57,864 bases of DNA from contig NZ_JACJTD010000044.1 in the NCBI RefSeq assembly GCF_014698505.1, positions 1-57,864 of the forward strand. Direction: 5' to 3'. Source of the stretch: Nostoc foliaceum FACHB-393. GTDB lineage: Bacteria; Cyanobacteriota; Cyanobacteriia; Cyanobacteriales; Nostocaceae. The notes beneath the pieces are model-generated. The model saw only the letters and a program-made list of their open reading frames with translations. It searched no databases and was not told the DNA's origin. Numbering within the stretch: the stretch's first letter is position 1; every line of letters starts with the position of its first letter. This document shows, piece after piece, positions 34,922 through 44,275 of the stretch. The translations under genes and the position numbers were made by a program.

Positions 34922-35345
34922 TGTGACTTGAAGAAGATTTTGGACAGATTTTGAAAGGAGAAGTTGGACAAGTTGCAAGCTGAACTACTTATAAATTCGT
35001 TAAGGCATTAATCAAGCGATGCTAAGGGCGGCAAGCTACGCAACTTTGGATAAAGAAAATGGACATAATAACAAAAATAGAAGAAGGACATGGACACAAA
35101 TCCATATAAATTCTACTCAGATGCCAACTTTTCTCTGACTCCAGGGATTTCTTACGCTTGGTTGCGATCGCTTGCCGCCCTTAGCATCGCTATTACCAAA
35201 ACCTTTTTCTTGCATATAGGCATAGGGTTTGAGCAGTTTAGTTTTACTTTATGCTATTTTTTGGAAGTTTTTGGAACGTAAACTTGGACATCCATTTTTG
35301 GAAGGTAAAGCTGGACAACCTGTCCAAAATCTTCTTCAAGTCACA
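34922..35345. mobile_element. 424-bp non-autonomous transposon (MITE) with 26-bp TIRs and 5-bp target duplication
   Basis: Ends are perfect 26-base inverted repeats (34922-34947 and 35320-35345; outermost TGTGACTTGAAG, inner TTTTGGACAG). The host DNA CAAAC is duplicated on both sides (34917-34921 and 35346-35350). TGT...ACA ends with a 5-base duplication and subterminal GGACA repeats (34965-34970, 35058-35064, 35284-35290, 35311-35316) match the end structure of Tn7/Tn5053-type elements, where such repeats bind the transposase. No transposase is inside. A nested 22-base inverted repeat (35015-35036 and 35170-35191) forms a large inner hairpin. Small reading frames inside are not convincing. 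Confidence 0.8.
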
Positions 35346-35350
35346 CAAAC

Positions 35351-36056
35351 CTACACCTGTAATATTTGTGTAGTTAACTGTTAAGAGTATGCTCTTTAAT
35401 TTTTTATATCACTTATTAACTATAAAGCCATTTTTAGTTTATTTTTTTCACCTATCTTTAGGTTTTTCAATATAGGGGCATTGGCTATAGCCCAATGGCA
35501 TGAAGAAAGGTAGTGGCTAGGTAAACTGGGACGAAGAGTGATTGAGTCAACCGATCGCTCATCATGATAAAGGTGATTATTGCTTGTGCAGCACGAGCGA
35601 TGGCAGTCCCAAATGGCAATCGGCTTTTTCTCCTGTGCGCTTAAATGGCAGGGGAATAGTACAGCATTAGTACACCGTTCTGGCTACAGGTGACGGGGGT
35701 ATTCTGTTGCTGACCGAAGAGGCAGAGGGGCAGTTCTTGCTGGGAGCAGGGGGAGCAATAGAAAGCCCCGTTCGCGCAGCGTCTCCAAGAGTTGCCGTGA
35801 AGCGGAGCGGAACATGGGTATCAAGCCCCGCCCTTCCTCTCTCGTTCTCGATTGGTCGGAGTACAAGATCCGTTACTACTTCCCCCCAGCTAATAGCTCC
35901 CCGCTCCCCTGCCTCTTTTGACAAACTGCCACAATTTTCACTTTGTCCGTGAACAGGGAAAGGGAAAGGGAAACGGTAGAGAAACTAGTACACATTGCAG
36001 TACAGTTCCACACTTTTTTCACCGAAATAAATCCTGGGACGGGAGCATCGGCGATA
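35351..36056. other. Gene-poor stretch before the recombinase
   Basis: No convincing gene. It contains a possible stem around 35484-35501 (ATTGGCTA / TAGCCCAAT) and complementary GC-rich tracts GAGGCAGAGGGG (35720-35731) and CCCCTGCCTC, ending near 35915. 34126-34921 is likewise empty except for an imperfect stem CTAGGTAAA (34460-34468) / TTTACCTAG (34501-34509). Confidence 0.5.
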
Positions 36057-36731
36057 ATGATTAACTATCGGGGGTTCGGGGCTGTGAAAATTGACCGTCA
36101 CGGAAAGGCAAAAGTTTTGTCGCCGGAAGAAATCCAGCGTCTATTCACTTCGGGATTAACCACAGAGCGAGACAGAACCCTAATAGGCGTGATGCTGTAC
36201 ACGGGTTGCCGCGTCAATGAAGCAGTTACCCTAAAAATTAAAGATGTTTATAACAGCAAGGGACGGATCAGAGCAGAGCTGATCATCCGTAAAGGGAATA
36301 CAAAGGGAAAGTTAGCTACCCGCAGCATTCCGATTTTGTCAGAACTAAGGAACTTCTTAGCTACTTACAAACCGACAAACTCCCGTGACGGTTTTTTGTT
36401 TCCTGGTCGATGGGGGCGCGGTCACTTGCACTCAGAATATGCAAGCCTAATCTTCCGACAAGCTTGCGAACGTGCGGACATCGAAGGAGCAAGCACACAC
36501 AGTTGCCGCAGAACCGCACTTACTTTCATGAGCAATGCCGGAATTCCATTGCGGGTCATCCAAGAAATTAGCGGACATCGCAACTTAGAGCAACTGCAAA
36601 ATTATCTGGAGGTGGAACCATCCCAAGTCCGGGGTGCGATCGCGGCGTTATCGATGCTATCACCGCCATCAATGAGCAGCAGCAATCAAGACATGCAAAA
36701 TGCGGATAACACGAGGTTATCATCGGAGTGA
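36057..36731 (+). CDS. Short tyrosine recombinase (phage integrase family)
   Basis: 225 residues from the ATG at 36057; an open frame from a TTG at 35943 would add residues that do not resemble the family. Catalytic set present: R in TGCRVNEAV, K in RKGNTKGKL, H-x-x-R in THSCRRTALT, H in SGHRN and Y in LQNYLEV. It lacks the usual N-terminal core-binding domain, like the small integrases of many cyanobacterial plasmids. Probable jobs are dimer resolution or cassette inversion. No cognate site identified. Confidence 0.85.
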   Translation: MINYRGFGAVKIDRHGKAKVLSPEEIQRLFTSGLTTERDRTLIGVMLYTGCRVNEAVTLKIKDVYNSKGRIRAELIIRKGNTKGKLATRSIPILSELRNFLATYKPTNSRDGFLFPGRWGRGHLHSEYASLIFRQACERADIEGASTHSCRRTALTFMSNAGIPLRVIQEISGHRNLEQLQNYLEVEPSQVRGAIAALSMLSPPSMSSSNQDMQNADNTRLSSE

Positions 36732-36811
36732 TAGATCAGGAAATACCTATTAGTTGATCTAGACAGGACTGATAATCCATAACGGCTTTAAGTATTTTTC
36801 CAAAAAGCCAT

Positions 36812-36892
36812 TTACAATTCCATAGGCAACACCTCAAGCGATAGCCACTGATAAAAATCAGGCACAAATTGCTCTTTATTTACGTAGCTCAG
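36812..36892 (-). pseudogene. Duplicated C-terminal remnant of the replication gene
   Basis: The minus strand reads VPDFYQWLSLEVLPMEL and a stop, matching VPEFYEWLSEEVLPMEG, the last residues of the 40648-36926 protein whose stop is about 110 bases away. Homology covers about 25 codons and then fades. It is a relic of a tandem copy or of a recombination between two related replication genes. Confidence 0.6.
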
Positions 36893-36925
36893 TCGAGGCT
36901 TTGCCCGCCTTCGACATCGCCGACT

Positions 36926-39900
36926 TTATCCCTCCATTGGCAACACTTCTTCTGAGAGCCATTCATAAAATTCAGGAACTTGAGCTTCCACAAGTCGCAG
37001 TTCATTTGCCGCGATCGCTTCAAGTTCCAGCACCGTATCCCAGCGCAAATCACTCTGCCATCGCTTGAGAATGCCTTTAATTGCGTCCACTCCACGAGAA
37101 ATACCAGATCGAAGTATTTCTACGCAGTGGAGTAGGGTAACGCGATCTGTCGGAGGCGACTCAAATTCGGTAGTATCCTCCCCTTGGCAATGGGAGTTCC
37201 CTATAGCATTAAGGGGGGGGATGGATACGGGCTGGTGATTGGGGTTTACAAGAATAGGGTGTTGGGGGTAGGGTGTTGGGTGTAGGGAAGACGGTATTGG
37301 TCGGGGCAAGGAACCCCCGCTAATACAATCATCTTGACAAGACGGGGCAAGTGACCCACTGGTTGTTGGGGCTATTTCTTCCCCCACACCCCACACCCCA
37401 CACCCCACACCCTGCACCAACGGGGTTTGAGCAGCGTAATAGGTTCGATTTTCTTTTTGATTACGCTTTTCCACGCGATGAGCAATTACCTCTTGAGCAA
37501 ATTCTAATTCCTCTTTAGATAAAGAAAAAAGTTTCACCTGTTGCCCCCGTTTACCTTGCTTGCGGAAAGTCAGTTTTAGCCCCAGCTGCTCTACTAAAGT
37601 AGCTAGCAACCAAATAGGTTTACAGTCACTAGGAATAGTAAACCCAAGAATTGCTTTGACGTGAGCAGCACAATGTATAGCGATCTCCGTCATCTTGAGC
37701 AAAGTGGGGTCATCGGCAGTAACTTCATCACCCTTCATTAAAGAAGTGAGAATTTGATGCAGCCCCAGGTTAAATCTAGCCAGCCACCGTGCGGAATAAT
37801 TGCCCCAGTCGATGCACAAAGGTAGATTGTCGCGCTCGGTGCGGTCTTTTTGGGTGACAATTGTTGGTGGCGTAGGATAACTTTGCCCGGTTTTGGGGTC
37901 AGTAAAAGATTCTTCGGGTGGGGCTAAAATTGCCTCAAGTCCAGCAATTGCTCTAATTAATCGACCACCTTTATCCATTTCTACGAGTGATTCGGTTACT
38001 TCGATGCCGTAAGAATCAGAAATGCGAAACTTTTCACATTCAAAAATTTCATTAGGGTCAAGGTAATCTTTGCTTTGACGGGCACGGTACTCGCTCAAAG
38101 TAATATTCTTGGCCTTGGCTACAGCCGAATTGTGGGCACTATCCAAAGCTTGTGCTGCTGCTTTTAGACTTTCAAGAGATTGAGGATCTGAATCACTGCC
38201 CACATATATAAATGTATTGCCCATTTCGGTGAGCAGCGATCGCAAGTCATCACGCAGATTATTGAGAGAATAGTGGCGGTTAGCCATAATTTGGCAGTAA
38301 GCCTCAAGCGCCCAATCTTTCTCGGCTCCACGCTTGCCTGTTTGACGGTCAATCCGCAACAGAAAAGCAGTCATTTCATTGGTTTGGAGGAGGCGTTCTT
38401 TAATCTTGGTAGCATTGGTATCTTTGTAACCAAAGGGAGGACGCGGGGCGACCCAAATATGAAACGGAACTTTCGGGCGATAGCGGTACAACTGCTGGGC
38501 GCATTCAGTAGCAGTTTGGGAAACGCCGTGAAACACACCAAATACTAAGTCAAAATGATACTCAGAAATATCGACACCAGTACCGAGACTGGGAGAGGTG
38601 AACAAGGCATCAAAGTTTTTGACGGCGTTGGTGATATCTTTGATGAAAGCGACATTCTCATCACTGCCAGAATTATCGGAATGAACCGACCAAATACGCC
38701 ATTTTTGATGTGTCTGGGATTTTTCGGAGTTAGATTCTTCGTAGTTGATTGTAAAGGATTTGTCGAGTTTTTTGATGAAACGCTTACTGTCACTAGCAAC
38801 CATGACTTTCTCACCAAGCATCAGCGCTGCCGAGATTTGGGCGACTATGGCGCTTGAATTATCCCCCTCGTACCAATAAATTGTGCGTGAACCGTTTCGC
38901 CACTCGTTTTTGATAATGTAAGGTACTTCACCTTTTGGTCGCATTGCAAGAAAGAAGTTTACCGTTAAATCATCCATGTGTGCATCAGCTATGACGACCA
39001 GTGGCGCATTGTATACTATATATTCCAGTACCTCCAAAATGGCGGCGCGATGTTGTTTGCAAGTATTACTGTGCAGCAGGTGGGTGAGGTATTGGCAGGC
39101 TTCATCTATAAATATGCAGCCGTAGGTGAGAGACTGAGTATTGAGTTTATGCAAGCTGTCAATAGTAATACTAAGGGCTTGAGCCTGGGCTAAACCTGTG
39201 TAACCCAAGTCTGAATACATCGCCGTCCGCAAGCGTTCGGCAAGATTTTTCAGCAAGTTAACCCGATGTCCATTGTTGAGAAATCTGGCATCAGGGTTTT
39301 GGTCACGCCACCAGCGCATAAGTTCAGTTTTCCCTGTACCCATGTCACTCCAGAGTACGACCAGTCCTGATTTTGGGAAATTGAAGGTAGGGGATTTTTT
39401 TGATTTGGATGAATCAACTCCGCCAGAATCCGTAGACTCCTTCTTTCTTTGATGTCCTTTTATAGATGGCGTGAAAAGTTGTTCCTTTTCAAGTTCATAA
39501 AGCTCAGGCACTGTCAAGCATTTTTCTTCAAGTTCAGGAATGCATAAAGCCTCAGAGAGATACTTGACATTAACGGTGACATCTGGTTTGTATTTGCTAA
39601 GTCCCCATTTCTTAGCCCGATACGAGCGCTGGTAATCGGCAAGTGATTTGGCATCATCGATGATTGCGGTCAGTAGAGCGTTAGCATCTTCGCCCCGCGC
39701 CACAACAAAATCATCAACACCTTTCTCTGGGCCTGGTAACAGCGCAACTTCACATTCACAACCAGCTGATTCGATTGCTTTTGCAGTGCGAACAGTGGCT
39801 TGAAAAACTGACCAACGGGTATTAGCTCTTGTTTCGTAGTCGAATAAAATAATGAACTTGCGTCCCGCCTGAGCCATTGGTACTAAGTCAGGATGCAATC

Positions 39901-40648
39901 GTTCATCAAAATCTTGTTTGCCTACGCGCCCGTTCCAAATTCCAGGGAGTGCGATCGCTACAAACCCTAAACTCAGCAAGCAAGCGGCTTTCTTCTCACC
40001 CTCGCATAAGATAATCGGAATCTCTGGATGCTGCTTTATCCATTCCCAAAATATTAGTGGATTGAGTTGATCCAGTAAGCGCAATGCTAAAAGTGAATGA
40101 TAGCGCTTAATTAAATAACGCTTTGCAACTTTGTCCCAGATGGGGTTAGCGACATCAAAGTAGGTAACGCGGTTGGGGGTTTTGGGCGGTGACTCGTATT
40201 TGACTGGTTTACCTGTTTGCCAATCAAAGCGCGGGAAGTTGGGCTTAATCCTTCCCCATTCCATTGGTTGCCAGTTTTTAAAGGGGTCAAGTGATTGAAT
40301 CCACGTCCCACCCAGTAATAGATGCTGATACAGCTTTAAGTATCCATCTGTGACCCGACCCGCATTCTTGCGTGGGATCTTATCAGATATGAACAGGAAA
40401 TCATAAACTGATTCTCCCTCAATGTGGAAGAAGTTGCGCTCAACCAGTGCTGGATGAATCGCACTACCAACTGTTAACTCATGGTATTCGGCAGCAGTGA
40501 GATTGTTTGGATATTCAATTGGAGAGGCTGCGCCTGGGTCAAGGGCAAAGGGCAAAGGAGAAGGGGAGGAAGAATTTGTTAACTCTTCCCCATCCCTTTT
40601 CCCTTTGACCTTTAACCTTTCCCCCGTAATATCCGGGGTATGGTTCAT
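36926..40648 (-). CDS. Primase-helicase replication protein (DUF3854; CyRepA1-like)
   Basis: 1240 residues. DUF3854/Toprim-like domain at about 60-350: HELTVGSAIHP, ILCEGEKKAACLLSLGFVAIALPGI (about 210-235), LFDYETRANTRW, LPGPEKGVDDFVV. A P-loop helicase follows: Walker A SDMGTGKTELM (about 434-444), Walker B CIFIDEACQYL (about 511-521), then an SF-type region (TSPSLGTGVDIS, QLYRYRP). This architecture matches the CyRepA1 group of large cyanobacterial plasmids. Role: replication initiation. A hairpin (40653-40678) covers its ribosome site. A Pro/Gly-rich repetitive insert at about 1080-1160 is plasmid-variable. Paralogue of the 23528 gene. Confidence 0.75.
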   Translation of the reverse strand: MNHTPDITGERLKVKGKRDGEELTNSSSPSPLPFALDPGAASPIEYPNNLTAAEYHELTVGSAIHPALVERNFFHIEGESVYDFLFISDKIPRKNAGRVTDGYLKLYQHLLLGGTWIQSLDPFKNWQPMEWGRIKPNFPRFDWQTGKPVKYESPPKTPNRVTYFDVANPIWDKVAKRYLIKRYHSLLALRLLDQLNPLIFWEWIKQHPEIPIILCEGEKKAACLLSLGFVAIALPGIWNGRVGKQDFDERLHPDLVPMAQAGRKFIILFDYETRANTRWSVFQATVRTAKAIESAGCECEVALLPGPEKGVDDFVVARGEDANALLTAIIDDAKSLADYQRSYRAKKWGLSKYKPDVTVNVKYLSEALCIPELEEKCLTVPELYELEKEQLFTPSIKGHQRKKESTDSGGVDSSKSKKSPTFNFPKSGLVVLWSDMGTGKTELMRWWRDQNPDARFLNNGHRVNLLKNLAERLRTAMYSDLGYTGLAQAQALSITIDSLHKLNTQSLTYGCIFIDEACQYLTHLLHSNTCKQHRAAILEVLEYIVYNAPLVVIADAHMDDLTVNFFLAMRPKGEVPYIIKNEWRNGSRTIYWYEGDNSSAIVAQISAALMLGEKVMVASDSKRFIKKLDKSFTINYEESNSEKSQTHQKWRIWSVHSDNSGSDENVAFIKDITNAVKNFDALFTSPSLGTGVDISEYHFDLVFGVFHGVSQTATECAQQLYRYRPKVPFHIWVAPRPPFGYKDTNATKIKERLLQTNEMTAFLLRIDRQTGKRGAEKDWALEAYCQIMANRHYSLNNLRDDLRSLLTEMGNTFIYVGSDSDPQSLESLKAAAQALDSAHNSAVAKAKNITLSEYRARQSKDYLDPNEIFECEKFRISDSYGIEVTESLVEMDKGGRLIRAIAGLEAILAPPEESFTDPKTGQSYPTPPTIVTQKDRTERDNLPLCIDWGNYSARWLARFNLGLHQILTSLMKGDEVTADDPTLLKMTEIAIHCAAHVKAILGFTIPSDCKPIWLLATLVEQLGLKLTFRKQGKRGQQVKLFSLSKEELEFAQEVIAHRVEKRNQKENRTYYAAQTPLVQGVGCGVWGVGEEIAPTTSGSLAPSCQDDCISGGSLPRPIPSSLHPTPYPQHPILVNPNHQPVSIPPLNAIGNSHCQGEDTTEFESPPTDRVTLLHCVEILRSGISRGVDAIKGILKRWQSDLRWDTVLELEAIAANELRLVEAQVPEFYEWLSEEVLPMEG

Positions 40649-40652
40649 CGGT

Positions 40653-40678
40653 TCTCTCCTTGGAATTCCTTGGAGAGA
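40653..40678 (-). promoter_or_regulatory. Hairpin sequestering the ribosome binding site of the replication gene
   Basis: On the transcript, TCTCTCC pairs with GGAGAGA; the 3' arm contains the AAGGAG ribosome site 7 bases before the ATG at 40648. A GGAATTCC palindrome fills the loop. Folding would block translation, giving copy-number control at the RNA level. Confidence 0.6.
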
Positions 40679-40756
40679 GGTGGGTTTAAAGTAATGTCGA
40701 TGCCCAAAAGCAACGCTCTTGAAATCAGCAGTAACTTTTCTGTTGCTCTAGTAGTT

Positions 40757-41000
40757 AGCCAAGTTCCCTTGGCTGGGTAAAGGGGCAGGGGTAAAGGGGA
40801 AAGGTATTTTATCCCTTTCCCTTTGACCTTTAACCTTTCCCCAATCCTCACCCAGCATTTTTGAGTTGGTAGACCACTAGTAGTCTGCCAACCCAAAATT
40901 GTTAGGTTAGGGCTGGGAAAAGGGGAAAGGGGAAAGGTTAAAGGAATAAACATCTTTTCCCTTTCCCCCTTGCCCTTTACCCCGCCAAGTTTCCTTGGCG
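40757..41000. repeat. Hairpin array upstream of the replication gene (candidate origin)
   Basis: AGCCAAG/CTTGGCT (40757-40774), a 28-base near-palindrome centred on ACTAGT (40865-40892) and CGCCAAG/CTTGGCG (40983-41000) recur with short purine-rich GGGAAAGG tracts between them. The CCAAG...CTTGG core also resembles the ribosome-site hairpin at 40653. No gene. Candidate origin or Rep-binding sites; alternatively generic cyanobacterial repeats. Confidence 0.4.
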
Positions 41001-41326
41001 AACTACTAGGCAGGATATTCCTGAAATTCCACGATGCCACAGCACTAAGTTGCCGTGGGAAAGCTACACTTTCTGATCCCAAGGACTGAACGTAAGTGTT
41101 CTTGGGTTTGCTATTTATCACGATCTTTTCCCCTGGTTACTTGGTTGACAAGCTCAGAGGGGGTTGCATCAGTTATCAGTCAACAGTTGACAATTATCAA
41201 GGACTGTGAATTCCAACTGATAACTGTTATTCGCGCTGCTACTATTTTTTGCTACAAAATTCGGGATATTTCTTAATCAAACTTAATTTTACAGAAACTT
41301 ATGAATTTCAACAACAAAAATTGCCA

Positions 41327-41523
41327 CACGAAACTGGTGAGTTTCGTGCGGCTTCTCGTATAATACGAGAAGCAGCGGATTAAATCTCGTCTTACCAGTC
41401 AGTGGATAAAAGCCGTCAAACTTTAAGTACCACTGCTTTGGTTTTCGTGAGATAACCCCGCTCTGAGGTTATATGGAATTTAAGACCCGCACAAAGCGCT
41501 ACTCCTTAGTGGCGCTTTGTGCG
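41327..41523. ncRNA. Run of strong hairpins, possible structured RNA
   Basis: Four stems in under 200 bases and no gene: CACGAAAC/GTTTCGTG (41327-41348), a 23-base near-perfect palindrome GCTTCTCGTAT-A-ATACGAGAAGC (41351-41373), ATAACC/GGTTAT (about 41452-41472), and a 36-base hairpin CGCACAAAGCGC/GCGCTTTGTGCG (41488-41523). It lies between the replication gene and the 101-residue gene. Could be a regulatory RNA, a single-strand origin or an incompatibility region. Orientation unknown. Confidence 0.35.
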
Positions 41524-41692
41524 TTAAATTTTCGTACTGTTGTATCTTCACCTCCATACCTCCTATCAATTAGCTTGATTTTACATAACTCGTGGTCTTT
41601 CGGTATCTAACGAGATTCTGATTTTTCTTTGTTTGACTCCTCCATATTTACCAGTCTTCGTTCTAGCTTACCCTGATTGGGTAATCACTTTT

Positions 41693-41998
41693 TCAAGAAG
41701 CAGCACCTAACGCAGAGGTCGTTTCTGCCTTGGGCTTGCGCTCGAAAAATTGTATGCTGGGTTCCTTTAACATGAACCCATTTTCTGTTTGCTGACCGAG
41801 TTTACCAGCGATTGCTGCTACCCACTGGGGGTAATTACTGGCACCATCGGTCAGTTTCTTCCAAATCTTAGGCTTGACTGTGATGTTAATGATGCGTTCA
41901 TCACAGTCAATCTCGAACTCTTGCCAGTTGTTCTCTGCCGTTTTTGCTTCAGGTAGTTTATTGATTTTGATTGTTACTTCTAGCTTTCCTGAAATCAT
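41693..41998 (-). CDS. Small acidic hypothetical protein
   Basis: 101 residues. Opens MISGKLEVTIKINKLPEAK, a beta-strand-like start, and has ITVKPKIWKKLTDGASNYPQWVAAIAGKLG in the middle. No family recognised. It starts 11 bases after the NB-ARC gene stop and is on the same strand, so the two may be co-transcribed. Possible small nucleic-acid-binding fold, not shown. Confidence 0.6.
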   Translation of the reverse strand: MISGKLEVTIKINKLPEAKTAENNWQEFEIDCDERIINITVKPKIWKKLTDGASNYPQWVAAIAGKLGQQTENGFMLKEPSIQFFERKPKAETTSALGAAS

Positions 41999-42009
41999 AC
42001 ATACCTCTG

Positions 42010-43530
42010 TTAAGATGCGAACGCTAATGGTGAACCATGAGATGTATGCACCAACCCTTGTGGATCTGTCTTTATGTATTTTTTAATAACTGGTTGGAGA
42101 GTAAAACTGATTTCTTTAGTAACTGGGTCTTTGATACTTTCAATTAATGACTGATTTTCAAGTTTTTCTAACGCTTTGATTAACTCTAAAGTTGATACAC
42201 ATTCTGGACTTTTATGTTTAATACCCGACAAGAGTTTAGTAAAACTAATTGATTGTTGATTTTCGAATATCTCTTCTGCTATATAAATTAAAATTTCTCG
42301 CTGAGTACTGCTTAATGATTCTCCAAACAGTTGATTAAGGATTACCTCAAAATTACTGCTAACAAGCGTAGTTGGATTCTCAAAAAACATTTGGGTATTA
42401 CCACCAAAGAAGTGGTTAATTCGATTAGCTACAGCTTCGAGTTCTGAAGGATTTCCGCGATACGTTTGAATTAATTGGTTACACTTTTCTTTATCCGTCA
42501 ATCCTTTGCTAGATAAAAGTTGCATTGCGGCATCTACGTCTAAACCTTGGATTTTTAAGAAATGAAGATGTTGTTTTGTTGTTATAACATCATCAAGTTC
42601 ATCAGGCCAAGCTCGACCAGTTAAGAGTATGCAGCTTTTATGTTCTTCTTCTATCAATCGGTGAAAGAAGACTCGGTATTCAAGCCTTTGCTGAAAGCTT
42701 TTTTTCTGAAATAAAGAATCAAAACCATCTAGTACCAGCAGACAACGGCGTGATTGCAAGTGTTTAATTAATACTGAAATCATTCCCTGAGTATATTCAG
42801 GTAAACCTAAATCAGGCTTACAAGGTTGCGTTAGTTCTATCAGCTCGGCTACTAAATCTTGAAGTAACGGTGCATGAATAATTGTTTTCCAGATTAAGCT
42901 ATTAAATGTTGATTCTTTTCTTCCACTGACTTCTTTTATCAATTTTGCAACCAATGCACTTTTACCGATACCTGCAATTCCTATTAAGGATATGCAACGC
43001 TCGTTACTTATCAATTCTTTTAATGAGTTTAGTTCCTGTGTTCGTCCATAAAAGCTAGATATCTCAGGTAGTTTTCCCCTAGTAATTGGTGTCAAATTAT
43101 TGACAGTAAGTCTTTCTTTTTCGCCTGACGCGGATTGAATATGATACTTTTTGTTAACTTGTTCTAAAAAATACCAAAGCTTCTTTTTACCCACTCGTTC
43201 GCCATCCCCTATGGTTTCTGAAAGTATGTCCCATAGGCGAGGTGCTACTGTGCGCTGTATGTAGTTTAAGCTGTAAGTTGAGTGGCTTGCTATCTCCTCA
43301 TATTCTCGATCATTCAATGCCCCTTTGATAACGAGCATTTCAGTTTCAGATAAGTACTTGCCTCTTTTGGCAAAAACTAAGTCATTTACTACGACCAGCG
43401 GTAGCCTAAAAGTCTCTGTTATTGGAAATATGCCTTGAGATGATGATTGTTCCAATGAAAGTTCCTGCTCTCTAAAAGTGACAGAAGAAGAAAGAGGAGA
43501 TTTAAGTTCCGGTTCAGCAGTAAAATCCAT
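42010..43530 (-). CDS. NB-ARC ATPase with vMAP-type N-terminal domain
   Basis: 506 residues. The N-terminal 120 residues fit the vMAP/HTH-like domain of cyanobacterial NB-ARC proteins (SETEMLVIKGALNDREYEEIA ... YIQRTVAPRLWDILS). P-loop GIAGIGKSALVAKL (about 180-193), Walker B RRCLLVLDGFDSLFQ (about 255-269). A helical tail (about 400-480) follows. No WD40 or TPR repeats are present, so it is shorter than the family's full-length regulators. These STAND ATPases act as signal switches; partner unknown, but the adjacent kinase and CHAT genes are typical neighbours. Confidence 0.75.
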   Translation of the reverse strand: MDFTAEPELKSPLSSSVTFREQELSLEQSSSQGIFPITETFRLPLVVVNDLVFAKRGKYLSETEMLVIKGALNDREYEEIASHSTYSLNYIQRTVAPRLWDILSETIGDGERVGKKKLWYFLEQVNKKYHIQSASGEKERLTVNNLTPITRGKLPEISSFYGRTQELNSLKELISNERCISLIGIAGIGKSALVAKLIKEVSGRKESTFNSLIWKTIIHAPLLQDLVAELIELTQPCKPDLGLPEYTQGMISVLIKHLQSRRCLLVLDGFDSLFQKKSFQQRLEYRVFFHRLIEEEHKSCILLTGRAWPDELDDVITTKQHLHFLKIQGLDVDAAMQLLSSKGLTDKEKCNQLIQTYRGNPSELEAVANRINHFFGGNTQMFFENPTTLVSSNFEVILNQLFGESLSSTQREILIYIAEEIFENQQSISFTKLLSGIKHKSPECVSTLELIKALEKLENQSLIESIKDPVTKEISFTLQPVIKKYIKTDPQGLVHTSHGSPLAFAS

Positions 43531-43904
43531 AGCTATGCTAGTACCTCTGATACAGTGAATGCTCGTTAAGAGGCTCTCCGCGAATGAGGTTTAGTTTTTA
43601 GAGTATGTTAAATTGTAATTAATCATACCTTATCTTACTATTTATGGTTAATTTTTTCAAAAAAGTACTAAGTTAACCATTATATAGGTTTGCTTGAATT
43701 TAGGGCATATACGGAAAGATAAGAGCCACGAAGTTATAGTAACTTGCTTTTCATCCAAAGTACTAAAAGTATTATTATGATATGGGTCTAAAGCTACCTC
43801 TCCCCGTAGTTGCTGCGTTTTTGGTGGACAGGAAAGCACTCATGTCTGTTTGGCGTTAGCTCTCGAAAAAACTCCCAATCATACAGATATTGGCGCTGTA
43901 GCCC

Positions 43905-44098
43905 CTTTTGGTAAAGCGAGAGGCAGGGTGTTTTCATACAACCAGGGAAAAACTAAAACTGGGTTTCAAAGCCTCTCTCCACTTCAGGAAGAGGAATGAA
44001 AGCGGGGTAAAAAGCTATGCTAAACGAGAAATCAAGATTTATGTATTTATTTTTATTTTTTCGTATGAAAACCCCCTGCCTTTTGGCAAAGCGAGGGG
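43905..44098. repeat. Inverted and direct repeat pair in 43531-44275
   Basis: AGGCAGGGTGTTTTCATAC (43921-43939) is inverted at 44063-44081 with one mismatch, and TTTTGG(T/C)AAAGCGAG is a direct repeat at 43905-43919 and 44081-44095. A solitary 40-base stem-loop, GTTTC...GAAAG (43963-44002), lies between. No gene is seen in this 745-base stretch; it looks like repeat debris. Confidence 0.4.
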
Positions 44099-44275
44099 GA
44101 ATTTTTAAATTGCATCCGTGTGTTCAAAAAATTTTTTACAAATCACAAAAATTCAAGCAATGTAAAGGGAGAGTAATTAGCATAAATTGTCATGGTTACT
44201 TGTATCTGTATTCAGGCAGTAAGACATAAACACTCTTTACCAACTGCCTAAGGCATAAATTTATACTTGGCAAGC

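Noticed and set aside
35090..35281. 63-codon open frame inside the MITE
   Set aside because: No ribosome site or family; overlaps the nested inverted repeat.
35667..35952. Overlapping short open frames on both strands
   Set aside because: They fall in GC-rich inverted repeats and have no supporting start or motif.
40645..41121. 158-codon minus-strand open frame
   Set aside because: Runs through hairpins and GGGAAAGG tracts; composition is repeat-like with no domain.
43963..44002. A 40-base CRISPR-repeat-like sequence starting GTTTC and ending GAAAG
   Set aside because: Only one copy, no spacer-repeat periodicity and no cas gene; it fits a common stem-loop repeat.
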